Shown piece by piece: positions 43,480 to 50,769 of a stretch of 64,000 nucleotides of DNA. Numbering within the stretch: position 1 is the first letter of the stretch; each line of letters starts with the position of its first letter. The DNA lies in assembly GCA_040768585.1 (NCBI GenBank), contig JAXGMQ010000001.1:1612001-1676000 (forward strand). Direction: 5' to 3'. The position numbers were made by a program, and so were the translations under genes. Source of the stretch: JAXGMQ01 sp040768585 (lineage in GTDB: Bacteria > Caldisericota > Caldisericia > JAAYUI01). The notes under the pieces were generated by a model. That model was not told the DNA's origin. It saw only the letters and a list, made by a program, of their open reading frames with translations, and did not search any database.

Positions 43480-45126
43480 ATGACTCAAAAGTTGCGTGCA
43501 ATATTATTGTTTGTCTTGGTTATTACACTTTTTTCAGCAACTGTTGCAGGGATATCTGATGAGAACAGATGGATAACCAATGAAATTGATGCCTACTACT
43601 ACCCCTTTCCAGTAGAAAATCAATATAGCACAGATAGCGACTATGTTTTGTTTCACCTGAGCTCACAAAACCTTCTGCATGTTAGAGACAGGAATTCTGC
43701 TGAGCTTGTATGTGTTTGTCCTGTCCCAGACGTGGAAGGTCAACTCTTATTGCCAAAGATGGATGGTGACCTGATACATCTACGCTGGAAGGTTGAAGGG
43801 GATTATCTTCATAAATTCATTGATTTTGCAGGGAACACCACTTCTTACCAGACAAAGTCAGCAGTGATTCTTAACAAAGATAAGCCAGTTTCGTTTGAGA
43901 TTGATGCAAACATCGTCAGGGCTATCGATTTGACCACCAACACAATCTTATGGGAGACGGAGTTTGATACAGAATCAAGATCAAATCCAATATTGAGGAT
44001 ATTGAATCAAAGCTTGATTTCTGTTGTTACTGGGTATGATACGCTGTGTGTAACTGATGTAGACACAGGCAATATTGTGATTACATCTGACTCAATAAAA
44101 AACCGCTGTGTTGCTGCGGTTGGCAAAAATGTGTTAGTGATGTCAGACAGTAGAAAGCCCAGTGGATATCTGGTTTATGACCTACAAGATTATTCAATTG
44201 TCCACGAATCCAAATACAATGGAAGTTTTTGTTATGAATTTTCTGGACTGCTTGCTTTTTGTGATGATAAGTTTGTCTGGATTCTTGAACCACAAGAGGA
44301 TACAAGCATCCACAAGGTATCTCATAAATATACCACAAAGCAGATAAACCAAGAAACATTTGAAATAAGCGAGTATGAAATTGAATTACCATCAGACACA
44401 ATTTGTAGCACACAATATATGTTTGATGTGTTCGGCGGAGTGCTTGTCTGTAAGGTGGAGGGTGGGGTGAAGTTCTTTGATATAACCAATGGTTGTGAGC
44501 TTTTCTCGGATGCTTTCAATAGCGCTTTCTACAATAATAATCCTGGATTCAATCCACAATTTTCAAGGGATGGTCACATTATGTATCCTACAGATAACTC
44601 GCTTGTTATGTTTGATGTTAAAAATCTCAAGAAGCTTTGGGAGCTTGATTGCCAATACCCGACAAATGCCGTTGAGTTCGATGGAAAACTCTACTTGATG
44701 AAGTCATTCGAGAAGGTGTGTGAGGATTTGTTGAGTTCATTCGAGTCATACAAAGCCACTGTCGATGTGTACAACATCGAGTATAAGTTCTTTGAGCCGT
44801 TTTCCTATAGAATAACTTTCTATGCTGGGGACATCATTTGCCCGACGAAGCATGGTTTGCTTGTAATACCAGCCGGTGACAGCTTGAGAAAAACAACGCT
44901 TTACAAGCCAGGTGTTGACGCACCATTCTATGAGTTTGGGTTGGGAAGGATAAATTTTGGAATATACTACATAAGCGATTACGAGAGAACTGAGTCACCC
45001 GACCAGATAGTGCTTATAACAAAGAAAAAGCTAGGGAATGATGATGACAAAGAGAGACCTGATGTGATAAAGTACCTGTTTGATATACTCACGGGTGAGA
45101 CGGTGTTTCTTGAGAACGCTGATTGA
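43480..45126 (+). CDS. Secreted beta-propeller-like protein, short class (array member 3)
   Basis: The protein has 548 residues if started at ATG 43480 (MTQKLRAILLFVLVITLFSA, a good signal peptide). In-frame ATGs at 43453 and 43462 are alternatives. PQQ-like repeats are easiest to see here: RAIDLTTNTILWETEFDTES and MFDVKNLKKLWELDC. It has no C-terminal IESNGLLDT domain. It ends just before a 555-bp gene-free region that leads to selD. Length equals that of the short-class member at 54773. Function unknown. Confidence 0.8.
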   Translation: MTQKLRAILLFVLVITLFSATVAGISDENRWITNEIDAYYYPFPVENQYSTDSDYVLFHLSSQNLLHVRDRNSAELVCVCPVPDVEGQLLLPKMDGDLIHLRWKVEGDYLHKFIDFAGNTTSYQTKSAVILNKDKPVSFEIDANIVRAIDLTTNTILWETEFDTESRSNPILRILNQSLISVVTGYDTLCVTDVDTGNIVITSDSIKNRCVAAVGKNVLVMSDSRKPSGYLVYDLQDYSIVHESKYNGSFCYEFSGLLAFCDDKFVWILEPQEDTSIHKVSHKYTTKQINQETFEISEYEIELPSDTICSTQYMFDVFGGVLVCKVEGGVKFFDITNGCELFSDAFNSAFYNNNPGFNPQFSRDGHIMYPTDNSLVMFDVKNLKKLWELDCQYPTNAVEFDGKLYLMKSFEKVCEDLLSSFESYKATVDVYNIEYKFFEPFSYRITFYAGDIICPTKHGLLVIPAGDSLRKTTLYKPGVDAPFYEFGLGRINFGIYYISDYERTESPDQIVLITKKKLGNDDDKERPDVIKYLFDILTGETVFLENAD

Positions 45127-45207
45127 TTTTCCCATTTCAAATCATTAGGCTAGCTACGCAAATTTTGTACTTCATCATGTTGCGGTTTCATCAGGTAGTA
45201 CGAAGTA

Positions 45208-45236
45208 TTGCGAACAATTTTTTACTACTATATAAA
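45208..45236 (+). promoter_or_regulatory. Candidate promoter in the region before selD
   Basis: TTGCGA (45208-45213) and TATAAA (45231-45236) with a 17-bp spacer. What it drives is unclear. The nearest downstream element is the second promoter and leader described at 45352. Confidence 0.4.
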
Positions 45237-45351
45237 AACTATTGTGGAATCAACAAGAAGTGATTGATTTGAGATTCGAAACAAACTTAAATCAATGATA
45301 ATATTAATACATCAAAATGGGTGATTATTCCCACCATTGGACTAACAAGCA

Positions 45352-45379
45352 TTGCTTTTGTGGGCTGTAAGTCTATATT
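45352..45379 (+). promoter_or_regulatory. Promoter of the selD leader
   Basis: TTGCTT (45352-45357) and TATATT (45374-45379) are separated by 16 bp. Transcription is expected to begin near 45386, at the left edge of a GC-rich segment in otherwise AT-rich DNA and about 300 bases before the selD start codon. Confidence 0.55.
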
Positions 45380-45385
45380 AATCAT

Positions 45386-45507
45386 TGACGGGAAGGAGGT
45401 GTGGCATGCTTTTAGTCAGAACGTGACGAAGCACCGATTCGCGCAGGTCGTGCGTGTCCAGAGTTGAGCCAGACCCCCTAGCGTCCAGTCTCGTGCATCT
45501 CCCCTAA
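45386..45507 (+). ncRNA. GC-rich structured leader with a short reading frame interrupted by UGA
   Basis: The segment is much richer in GC than its flanks and can form local stems (for example GCAC/GTGC at 45430-45454). It also contains an excellent translation start: AAGGAGGTG (45393-45401), then ATG 45406, encoding MLLVRT and then TGA (45424-45426). If UGA were read through, the frame would continue 26 codons to TAA 45505-45507. It matches no RNA family I can recognise; tRNA-Sec, SRP RNA, tmRNA and common riboswitches were considered. It may be a leader-peptide attenuator, a small RNA, or both. Confidence 0.4.
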
Positions 45508-45681
45508 GCTTTTTGTTTTAGCGTTTTGAAATAACACCGTCTCAGAGCTGTTCTGATCTACCGTCTTTTAGATGCCTGCCCAAGTGCTCGCTCAACTCGT
45601 CATGTATGAGCTTGTAATTCATTTGTCACTCTATGTTTTGTCAATTTCCAATTGGCATAGTTTTAAGTCTGGAGGTGTTAC
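45508..45681 (+). other. Leader segment directly before selD
   Basis: AT-rich and gene-free. The only functional element seen is GGAGG (45671-45675), 6 bases before the TTG start codon of selD. Confidence 0.5.
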
Positions 45682-46716
45682 TTGGACAGAGAGGAAATAT
45701 TCAGGTTGACGTATTTTGCGTCGTGTGTTGGTTGAGAGAGTAAGTGGGGGCCGTCGGCTCTCGACGAATTACTCTCTGGGTTGCCAGAATTCAAATCAGA
45801 TTTGTTGATAACAGGCGGCATGAAGAAGGCCGATGCTGCTGTGTTCAAGCTTTCCGATGGGAATTATGGCATATTCAGTGTGGATGTATTGGCTCCAATT
45901 GTTGATGACCCAGAAGTGTTTGGCAGGATTGTGTTTGCTAATTGTATTTCGGACGTCTGTGCTATGGGTGGCAAGCCACTTGTTGGGCTCAATGTTGCAA
46001 TGTTTACCGGAAAAGCGGACACAAAAGAGTTGTCAAAAATACTCAAAGGAGCGGCAAAAGCAGCACTGGAGAACGGAGTTGTGATAGCAGGAGGACACAC
46101 AGCCAAGGATGAAGAGATTAAGTTTGGAATTGCTGTTTATGGACAAGCAAATCCAAACGAGATAATGCTTGGTAATATGGCAAAAGAAGGTGATTTGATA
46201 GTCCTTACGAAACCAATTGGTATTGGGATACAATTTGCAGCTTATAAAAATGGTGCGTGCGATTTTAGGGAAGCCATTGATTCAATGCTACAAGTGAATA
46301 TCAAAGCTTCCGAGATATTAGTGAGACATGGTTGCAAGTGTTGCACTGATGTCACAGGATTTGGACTTGCCGCAACATTGCTTGAGGTGTTGGAAGAATC
46401 AAAAAAATCAGCTGTGATAAGGATAGAAGGTGTTCCATTGCTGAGTGGGGTCGACGAGTTGGCTAACAACTATGCCTGCCCTGTTCTAAAGCATAATGTC
46501 GATAAAACAGATGGCAAACTTACATTGTCTCCGTCGCTTGATCCGAAGTGGCTGAATATCCTGTGTGATGCTCAAACATCTGGCGGACTTCTTGCTTTTA
46601 TTAGCAAAGAGAAGGTCGACGCCTGTCTTGTCTCGCTAAGAGAAGCTGGATATACGAGTGCGTCTATTGTTGGTGAGATTGCAGGTGGCGCAAGTGGTGT
46701 TATTAGTGCCGTATAA
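45682..46716 (+). CDS. selD: Selenide, water dikinase, a selenoprotein with in-frame UGA (Sec18)
   Basis: Makes selenophosphate from selenide and ATP, the selenium donor for selenocysteine and selenouridine. Conventional reading would begin at 45781 and lose the active site. From TTG 45682 (GGAGG six bases upstream) the protein starts LDREEIFRLTYFASCVG, then UGA (45733-45735), then ESKWGP. U-x-x-K-x-x-P aligns with catalytic Cys17-x-x-Lys20-x-x-Pro of E. coli SelD. The rest is typical: NCISDVCAMGGKPLVGLNV, AGGHTAKDEEIKFGIAV, CCTDVTGFGLAATLLE and LCDAQTSGGLL. The total is 344 residues, the normal length. A SECIS-like hairpin follows the UGA. The genome must therefore encode SelA, SelB and SelC. 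Confidence 0.93.
45733..45778 (+). promoter_or_regulatory. Bacterial SECIS element of selD
   Basis: Immediately after the UGA, GAGAGTAA (45736-45743) pairs perfectly with TTACTCTC (45769-45776). Above an internal loop, GGGGGCC (45746-45752) pairs with GGCTCTC (45756-45762; two G-U), leaving apical loop GTC. The loop begins 17 bases after the UGA and starts with G, as expected for elements bound by SelB. An alternative upper stem CGTCG/CGACG (45752-45756 and 45762-45766) is possible. Confidence 0.85.
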
Positions 46717-46857
46717 ATCAGAATTGGATTGCAAATGCTTTCCCACTTGGGTTTATGGGTCAAAATTCAGATCATGTGTGCGGCATACTTAGGTGATGTT
46801 GGTTTTGTGGTATTAACCAAGGTATCCGCGTCGAGGTATTGTTATCAAGCAAGTTAA

Positions 46858-46887
46858 AAAGCCCCAAGAGATTTCTCCTGGGGCTTT
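46858..46887. terminator. Bidirectional-looking intrinsic terminator
   Basis: AAAGCCCCA...TGGGGCTTT with an inner GAGA/TCTC stem and one A-C mismatch gives about 13 bp. On the minus strand the hairpin runs directly into TTTTT, so it probably ends the DsrE/TusA operon. On the plus strand only three T residues follow, so termination of selD would be weaker. Confidence 0.7.
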
Positions 46888-46983
46888 GGTGTCGTGTCAG
46901 ATGCGGCGCCGTCAGACGTTGTGCACTCTTTGACGCTTATGCTTGCATCCTTTTTTCTACTTTCAAAACCTAGAAAGAGGGTT

Positions 46984-47016
46984 GGGTGCGTGAGGAGGTT
47001 AAAAAATCACGCACCC
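46984..47016. repeat. Perfect 10-bp inverted repeat after the DsrH-like gene
   Basis: GGGTGCGTGA (46984-46993) and TCACGCACCC (47007-47016) enclose 13 bases that include six A residues. It lies 48 bases beyond the stop of the last gene of the minus-strand operon. It lacks a following T-run and may protect the 3' end or bind a regulator. Confidence 0.45.
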
Positions 47017-47064
47017 ATGTACACAAATAACAACTGGAGTATACCAAAGGTGGAATTTGCTAAA

Positions 47065-47376
47065 CTAGTATGACAACTCACATTCGCAGATGAGGTCGAC
47101 GATTTTCCCATAATCTGCAAGCTCAACACCGTCGATGGGTGCCAATCCTCTTGCCTGGCAATCGTTCTTTGAGGCATAGAATCTAACGCCCTCTGTCTGC
47201 TTGTCTCTGATGAGTTGAAGGAACTTCTCTGGTGGATTTGTCGCGCCAAGAACAGAATCCTGCACAAACACTACCACGTCGTCTGGCATGGCGTTCTTGA
47301 CCCTGAGTGATTCAAGATCACAAGACCATGGCGACTTCAGAAGCATTATCATCATTCTTTTTCTTTTTCCGTACAT
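47065..47376 (-). CDS. DsrH/TusB-like sulfur-relay protein
   Basis: A 103-residue protein at the end of the operon, of DsrE/F/H-like fold: MIMLLKSPWSCDLESL, DDVVVFVQDSVLGA, then FYASKNDCQARGLAP and ADYGKIVDLICECELSY. In TusBCD/DsrEFH complexes the B/H subunit is the small member of the hexamer. GAGG precedes the ATG within the upstream stop region. The sequence is divergent, so the subunit assignment rests partly on position after the DsrE- and DsrF-like genes. Confidence 0.7.
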   Translation of the reverse strand: MYGKRKRMMIMLLKSPWSCDLESLRVKNAMPDDVVVFVQDSVLGATNPPEKFLQLIRDKQTEGVRFYASKNDCQARGLAPIDGVELADYGKIVDLICECELSY

Positions 47377-47380
47377 AACG

Positions 47381-47740
47381 CTAGAACCTCAATATTGCAT
47401 CCTGATCGCGGAGCATCATCTTAAACTCGCAATCCTCAAGTGGCTGACACGCAATCAATTCCTTGCAGGACAGACCTCTGTCCCGAACCGATGGGCCGTG
47501 AACATATAGGTCAAATCCGAAGTCCTCAAAGGAGGCGAAAGCTTGCGCTAAACTCTCCATGTCGAGGTTTTCCTTTGGATTGGCGTCCTTAAGAAGGGCA
47601 AAGACAGCGTCTCCCTCAAGAACAACGCTTGTCTCAAGTCCAACTGCCGGCAAGCCCATGGCTGCCCTGAAGCCCTCACCCATGAAGGCTGTGCCGTAGG
47701 GTGGTTTTGATACAACAATAGCTACTTTTTTTGGTGCCAT
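47381..47740 (-). CDS. DsrF/TusC-like sulfur-relay protein
   Basis: A 119-residue DsrE-superfamily protein: KKVAIVVSKPPYGTAFMGEG at the N-terminus, an acidic middle, then DLYVHGPSVRDRGLSCKELI, which resembles the DsrF/TusC segment ending in D-x-G-L and a conserved Cys. It lies between the DsrE-like and DsrH-like genes with spacers of 3-4 bp, so the three may form a heterohexamer that carries persulfide sulfur. Confidence 0.75.
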   Translation of the reverse strand: MAPKKVAIVVSKPPYGTAFMGEGFRAAMGLPAVGLETSVVLEGDAVFALLKDANPKENLDMESLAQAFASFEDFGFDLYVHGPSVRDRGLSCKELIACQPLEDCEFKMMLRDQDAILRF

Positions 47741-47743
47741 GAT

Positions 47744-48094
47744 TTACGCTCCAAGAGTGATGACGCGGTCAAAGTTATCGACCATTCGACCGAGTGCTGC
47801 AAGTCCCGACTGTTTGATGTTTTCTGCGGTCTGGTCTTTGAGCATTCCACGATAATTGCAACAGACGCTGCATGGAATGACCTGCACACCTCTGGCTATG
47901 AGCTTCTGTAGCTTATCTCCGATGTGTCTGTCATTGCCGGGCTTTATCTGACTAGAAGCAGCGATTACTCCATCCATGTAGAGATAAATCTGACACTCGT
48001 GTCCTTTATCGAGAGCAGCTTCAGAAAGAGCGATTGCGGTGTCGATATTTTGATAGGTGTAGGGTGTCATCAATACCAGGAAGCCTATCTTCAC
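47744..48094 (-). CDS. DsrE/TusD-like sulfurtransferase subunit
   Basis: A 116-residue DsrE-family protein: IGFLVLMTPYTYQNIDTAIA, YLYMDGVIAA and IPCSVCCNYRGM. The cysteine-rich CSVCC segment is at the position of the catalytic persulfide-forming cysteine in DsrE/TusD. It starts with GTG overlapping the TusA stop by 4 bp, which supports coupled synthesis with its likely sulfur donor or acceptor. Confidence 0.8.
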   Translation of the reverse strand: MKIGFLVLMTPYTYQNIDTAIALSEAALDKGHECQIYLYMDGVIAASSQIKPGNDRHIGDKLQKLIARGVQVIPCSVCCNYRGMLKDQTAENIKQSGLAALGRMVDNFDRVITLGA

Positions 48095-48324
48095 TGAGTG
48101 ACCTTCTTTACATAGCAGATGTACATTCCGTCCTCTTCCTCAATGCCAAGGAATTCGTTCCCAGTGGTGTTGGCCCAGGCTGGCATGTCTTCTTTGATTC
48201 CTTCGTCGTCTGAGAGAACCCTGAGAACCTGTCCAACCTCAAGCTCTTTCATCTTCTTGGCAGTCTTTACAATCGGAATCGGACACTGTTTTCCCAAAGT
48301 GTCAAGTTCTACATCAAAATCCAT
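48091..48324 (-). CDS. TusA/SirA/YedF-family sulfur carrier
   Basis: A 77-residue protein with the family hallmark LDTLGKQCPIPIVKTAKKM (catalytic Cys14 in CPxP) and a C-terminal strand region. TusA proteins hold sulfur as persulfide and pass it on. Related YedF proteins occur with selenium genes. Here it sits in an operon with DsrE-like proteins and beside selD, so both a sulfur and a selenium role are possible. GGAGG precedes the ATG. Confidence 0.88.
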   Translation of the reverse strand: MDFDVELDTLGKQCPIPIVKTAKKMKELEVGQVLRVLSDDEGIKEDMPAWANTTGNEFLGIEEEDGMYICYVKKVTQ

Positions 48325-48351
48325 CGCTATCCTCCTATTTTATTTGACTCT

Positions 48352-48831
48352 TTAGATAAAGAGATTCAGTTTCGACTGAGCGGCTTCTGCCGTGTAGGCT
48401 GCGACCCCGACGGGATTACCAGTCTCTGGAATGAGGTCTTCTTTGCCCACACCCATGACATCCATGCTCATCTTACACGGCCACAGCTTGACGTCGAGGT
48501 CAATGGCTGCTTCCATGAGCTCTGGGAGTGTTGTGACATTCTGTGACTTCATGATTTTCTTCATCATCATCTTGCCCATGCCACCCATATTGAATTTGGA
48601 GAGGGGGAGTCTTGATGCGCCTCCACGGTTCATCATACCCATCATCTTCTGCATCCAATTCTTTGCGCCTTTGATTGGGCCCTTATCTTTTTTGATGGCA
48701 TTCAAGCCCCAAAAGGTGAAAAACATTGTGACATCCATCCCTTGCGCAGCAGCGCCGGTTGCTATGATGAATGCGGCAAGGACCTTGTCCAGGTCTCCTG
48801 AGAAAACGACGATGGTCGCTTTGTCTGCCAT
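48352..48831 (-). CDS. DsrE2-type peroxiredoxin-like sulfur protein
   Basis: A 159-residue DsrE/DsrF-like family member of the DsrE2 type. It has KATIVVFSGDLDKVLAAFII, TMFFTFWGLNAI, a methionine/lysine-rich amphipathic stretch (WMQKMMGMMNRGG) that usually mediates membrane association, and LWPCKMSMDVMG with the conserved cysteine. It is the first gene of the operon, with AAGGAGG before the ATG and a CsoR/CstR-type palindrome at its promoter. DsrE2-TusA pairs are typical of persulfide-handling loci. Confidence 0.88.
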   Translation of the reverse strand: MADKATIVVFSGDLDKVLAAFIIATGAAAQGMDVTMFFTFWGLNAIKKDKGPIKGAKNWMQKMMGMMNRGGASRLPLSKFNMGGMGKMMMKKIMKSQNVTTLPELMEAAIDLDVKLWPCKMSMDVMGVGKEDLIPETGNPVGVAAYTAEAAQSKLNLFI

Positions 48832-48846
48832 GTTACCTCCTTTTTA

Positions 48847-48863
48847 ATACCCCCAGGGGGTAT
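48847..48863 (-). promoter_or_regulatory. CsoR/CstR-type operator
   Basis: ATACCCCC-A-GGGGGTAT is a perfect 8-bp palindrome around one base. G/C-tract palindromes flanked by TA are bound by the CsoR family (copper sensor CsoR, persulfide sensor CstR). It sits at the predicted transcription start of the DsrE2-TusA-DsrEFH operon, where bound repressor would block initiation. No CsoR-family gene is in the window. Confidence 0.75.
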
Positions 48864-48869
48864 ACCAAC

Positions 48870-48897
48870 ATGATATTGACAAAAATAATAATGTCAA
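48870..48897 (-). promoter_or_regulatory. Promoter of the DsrE2-TusA operon
   Basis: On the minus strand perfect TTGACA (48897-48892) and TATCAT (48875-48870) are separated by 16 bp. Initiation is expected near 48863, the first base of the palindrome. Confidence 0.8.
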
Positions 48898-48972
48898 GTT
48901 AATGGTTGTCATGAAAATGTTAGAGTAAGAAAATAGTTTTTATAATGGGGTTTTGTTCACTGTTATTCCCAT

Positions 48973-49002
48973 TGAACTTTTTTCTGAACCATGATTTACA
49001 AT
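48973..49002 (+). promoter_or_regulatory. Candidate promoter of the second array segment
   Basis: TTGAAC (48973-48978) and TACAAT (48997-49002) with an 18-bp spacer. The leader of about 20 bases contains TTAGGGGGA before the ATG at 49030. Confidence 0.5.
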
Positions 49003-49029
49003 TTTTGTACTTACCTTTAGGGGGAATGA

Positions 49030-50631
49030 ATGAGAAAGTATGCTAGTTTAACTGTCTGTGTTCTGGTGTTGTTTGGCCTATTCCAGCTGCCAAGTTTGTC
49101 CGGACAAGAAAATATTCAAGTGGATATGGGTGGAAGCTATTCCTACACGACCGCCTACAACCTCTCAACCAAGCCAATCGAGTTATTCATCTCTCCAGAC
49201 AAGACAAAATACCATGTCAGAGACCTTGAGACATTTAAGCTGATATTTGCAGGCGATATACCAGATAATGCAGGGAGTGGTATATTTCTATTTGATGATA
49301 GGGTTATGTTTACCACAAGCGGTGGAGATTCTGAAGAACTGATCTACATATTTCATATATTTGATGGTTCTATCGTATCCAAGAAGCTCGATCCGGTAAT
49401 CTATGTTGTTATAGATAGTGAGCCAATATACATTACATTCAAAAATATTGGTGAAAGAACAATCCGGGCTGTAAAAGAGGGTCAAATCATCTGGGAAAAA
49501 AATGCAAAATTACGTCGAAATAACTCATTTGAGACATTCGGAAACAATGACCCCCTTTGGATTATCGAAAATGACAAGACAAAGTTAATTGATCCAAGAA
49601 CAGGTTATGATGAATTTGTTCTTGATGAAATCTTTGATATCAAGGCAATGGATACAAATATCACAGTTTTATCAAAAATCACGGGTAATACAGAATCCTT
49701 CATAGTATTCGACAATATTGTGAAGAAAATCCAAAATGATTTTATACTAGAGGAAGAAACCATTTACAAAAGACGTATTATACGGATTGATAGTGGAAAT
49801 ACTGTCATAATAGACATTAATAATCGAACATATGAAGAAACCCCACTTATTAATTTAGATGTTTCCATCTATAGTGGATATGAAACTTCAGTAAATCATT
49901 ATAAGCTCAGTCTTGATGATAAAAGGATCACTTCAACTCCATGGACATACGAACAAGGTGCATTTTTAAAAGACAACATCTTTGTTTATCCCAATTACTA
50001 CAAAAAAGTCTTCCAAGCTGTTGATATCAGAGATGGTAGAATCATTTGGGAGAGTGAACCACAGGCATTTAAGGTTGGTGGTGGAGGACTGGGTTACGTG
50101 GAAATAAAAGATGACCTAGTGATATGCAGAAACGACCTGGGCTATCTGACCTGCCTCGACTTCAACACCTTCAAACCAAAATGGAAGGTGCCAATCTCCA
50201 AACCAATTCAATATGAGAGATATGAGTATGATGGTTTGGTCTACCAAGCCTACAGGTTCCCAAACAACACAACAAACACATATGATCTGAAGGTGAAGGT
50301 GTATGATGCACGTTTTGATGTGTCCGAATTGTATGAGTACAACATCCCGGGAGTTGACTCATACGACCTTATTGTGCCTACGAAACTCGGTGTGTTGATT
50401 GTCCCAAGCATCTACAAAAACAGAGATATCAGACTCTTTGGAATAGGACTTGAAGAACCAATACTTGAGATTCACCAGTTGGGTGACTTCATTGTGACAA
50501 ACTACAAACTCTATCCTGATGGTGTGACATTCTACATGGAGTGGATGAGCCAGTCTGACCCAGACGAGAAGACATTTGCTACCGAGATTGACCTTGGGAG
50601 TGGGGAGTATAGGCACGCTATCCTTGAGTGA
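49030..50631 (+). CDS. Secreted beta-propeller-like protein, short class (array member 4)
   Basis: A 533-residue exported protein with signal peptide MRKYASLTVCVLVLFGLFQLPSLS. The clearest PQQ-like repeats of the array are here: AVDIRDGRIIWESEPQAF and YLTCLDFNTFKPKWKVPIS. That supports a propeller fold for the whole family, although no catalytic residues are seen. The end resembles other short members (FGIGLEEPILEIHQLGDFIV). It lacks the IESNGLLDT domain. It is the first gene after the selD/sulfur interruption. Confidence 0.82.
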   Translation: MRKYASLTVCVLVLFGLFQLPSLSGQENIQVDMGGSYSYTTAYNLSTKPIELFISPDKTKYHVRDLETFKLIFAGDIPDNAGSGIFLFDDRVMFTTSGGDSEELIYIFHIFDGSIVSKKLDPVIYVVIDSEPIYITFKNIGERTIRAVKEGQIIWEKNAKLRRNNSFETFGNNDPLWIIENDKTKLIDPRTGYDEFVLDEIFDIKAMDTNITVLSKITGNTESFIVFDNIVKKIQNDFILEEETIYKRRIIRIDSGNTVIIDINNRTYEETPLINLDVSIYSGYETSVNHYKLSLDDKRITSTPWTYEQGAFLKDNIFVYPNYYKKVFQAVDIRDGRIIWESEPQAFKVGGGGLGYVEIKDDLVICRNDLGYLTCLDFNTFKPKWKVPISKPIQYERYEYDGLVYQAYRFPNNTTNTYDLKVKVYDARFDVSELYEYNIPGVDSYDLIVPTKLGVLIVPSIYKNRDIRLFGIGLEEPILEIHQLGDFIVTNYKLYPDGVTFYMEWMSQSDPDEKTFATEIDLGSGEYRHAILE

Positions 50632-50769
50632 TTTCTGTTAACCCTAGTGCTTCTGTTGTCTGCATTTTCTGTTGAATCTGGGCGGTCTAACAGTGGGGTT
50701 CCGTTTGAGGGATTTATCTAAGCTAAACCTTCTTTGAATTTATAAGGTAGTTACACCATAGGAGAGCAA

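Larger units (their letters stand above)
46717..47064. other. Convergent intergenic region with two strong hairpins
   Basis: About 350 bases between selD and the opposite-strand sulfur operon. It contains the terminator at 46858-46887 and the inverted repeat at 46984-47016. The stretch between them (46890-46960) is locally GC-rich but shows no gene or recognised RNA. Confidence 0.5.

Noticed and set aside
45386..45507. Possible tRNA-Sec gene (selC) next to selD
   Set aside because: No TTCGANTCC T-loop, no UCA anticodon in a 7-base loop and no matching acceptor stem could be drawn on either strand.
45781..46716. SelD starting at TTG 45781 as a shorter cysteine-free protein
   Set aside because: It would lack the catalytic region and lies inside the SECIS stem. 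The longer frame through UGA has a ribosome binding site and aligns with the family N-terminus.
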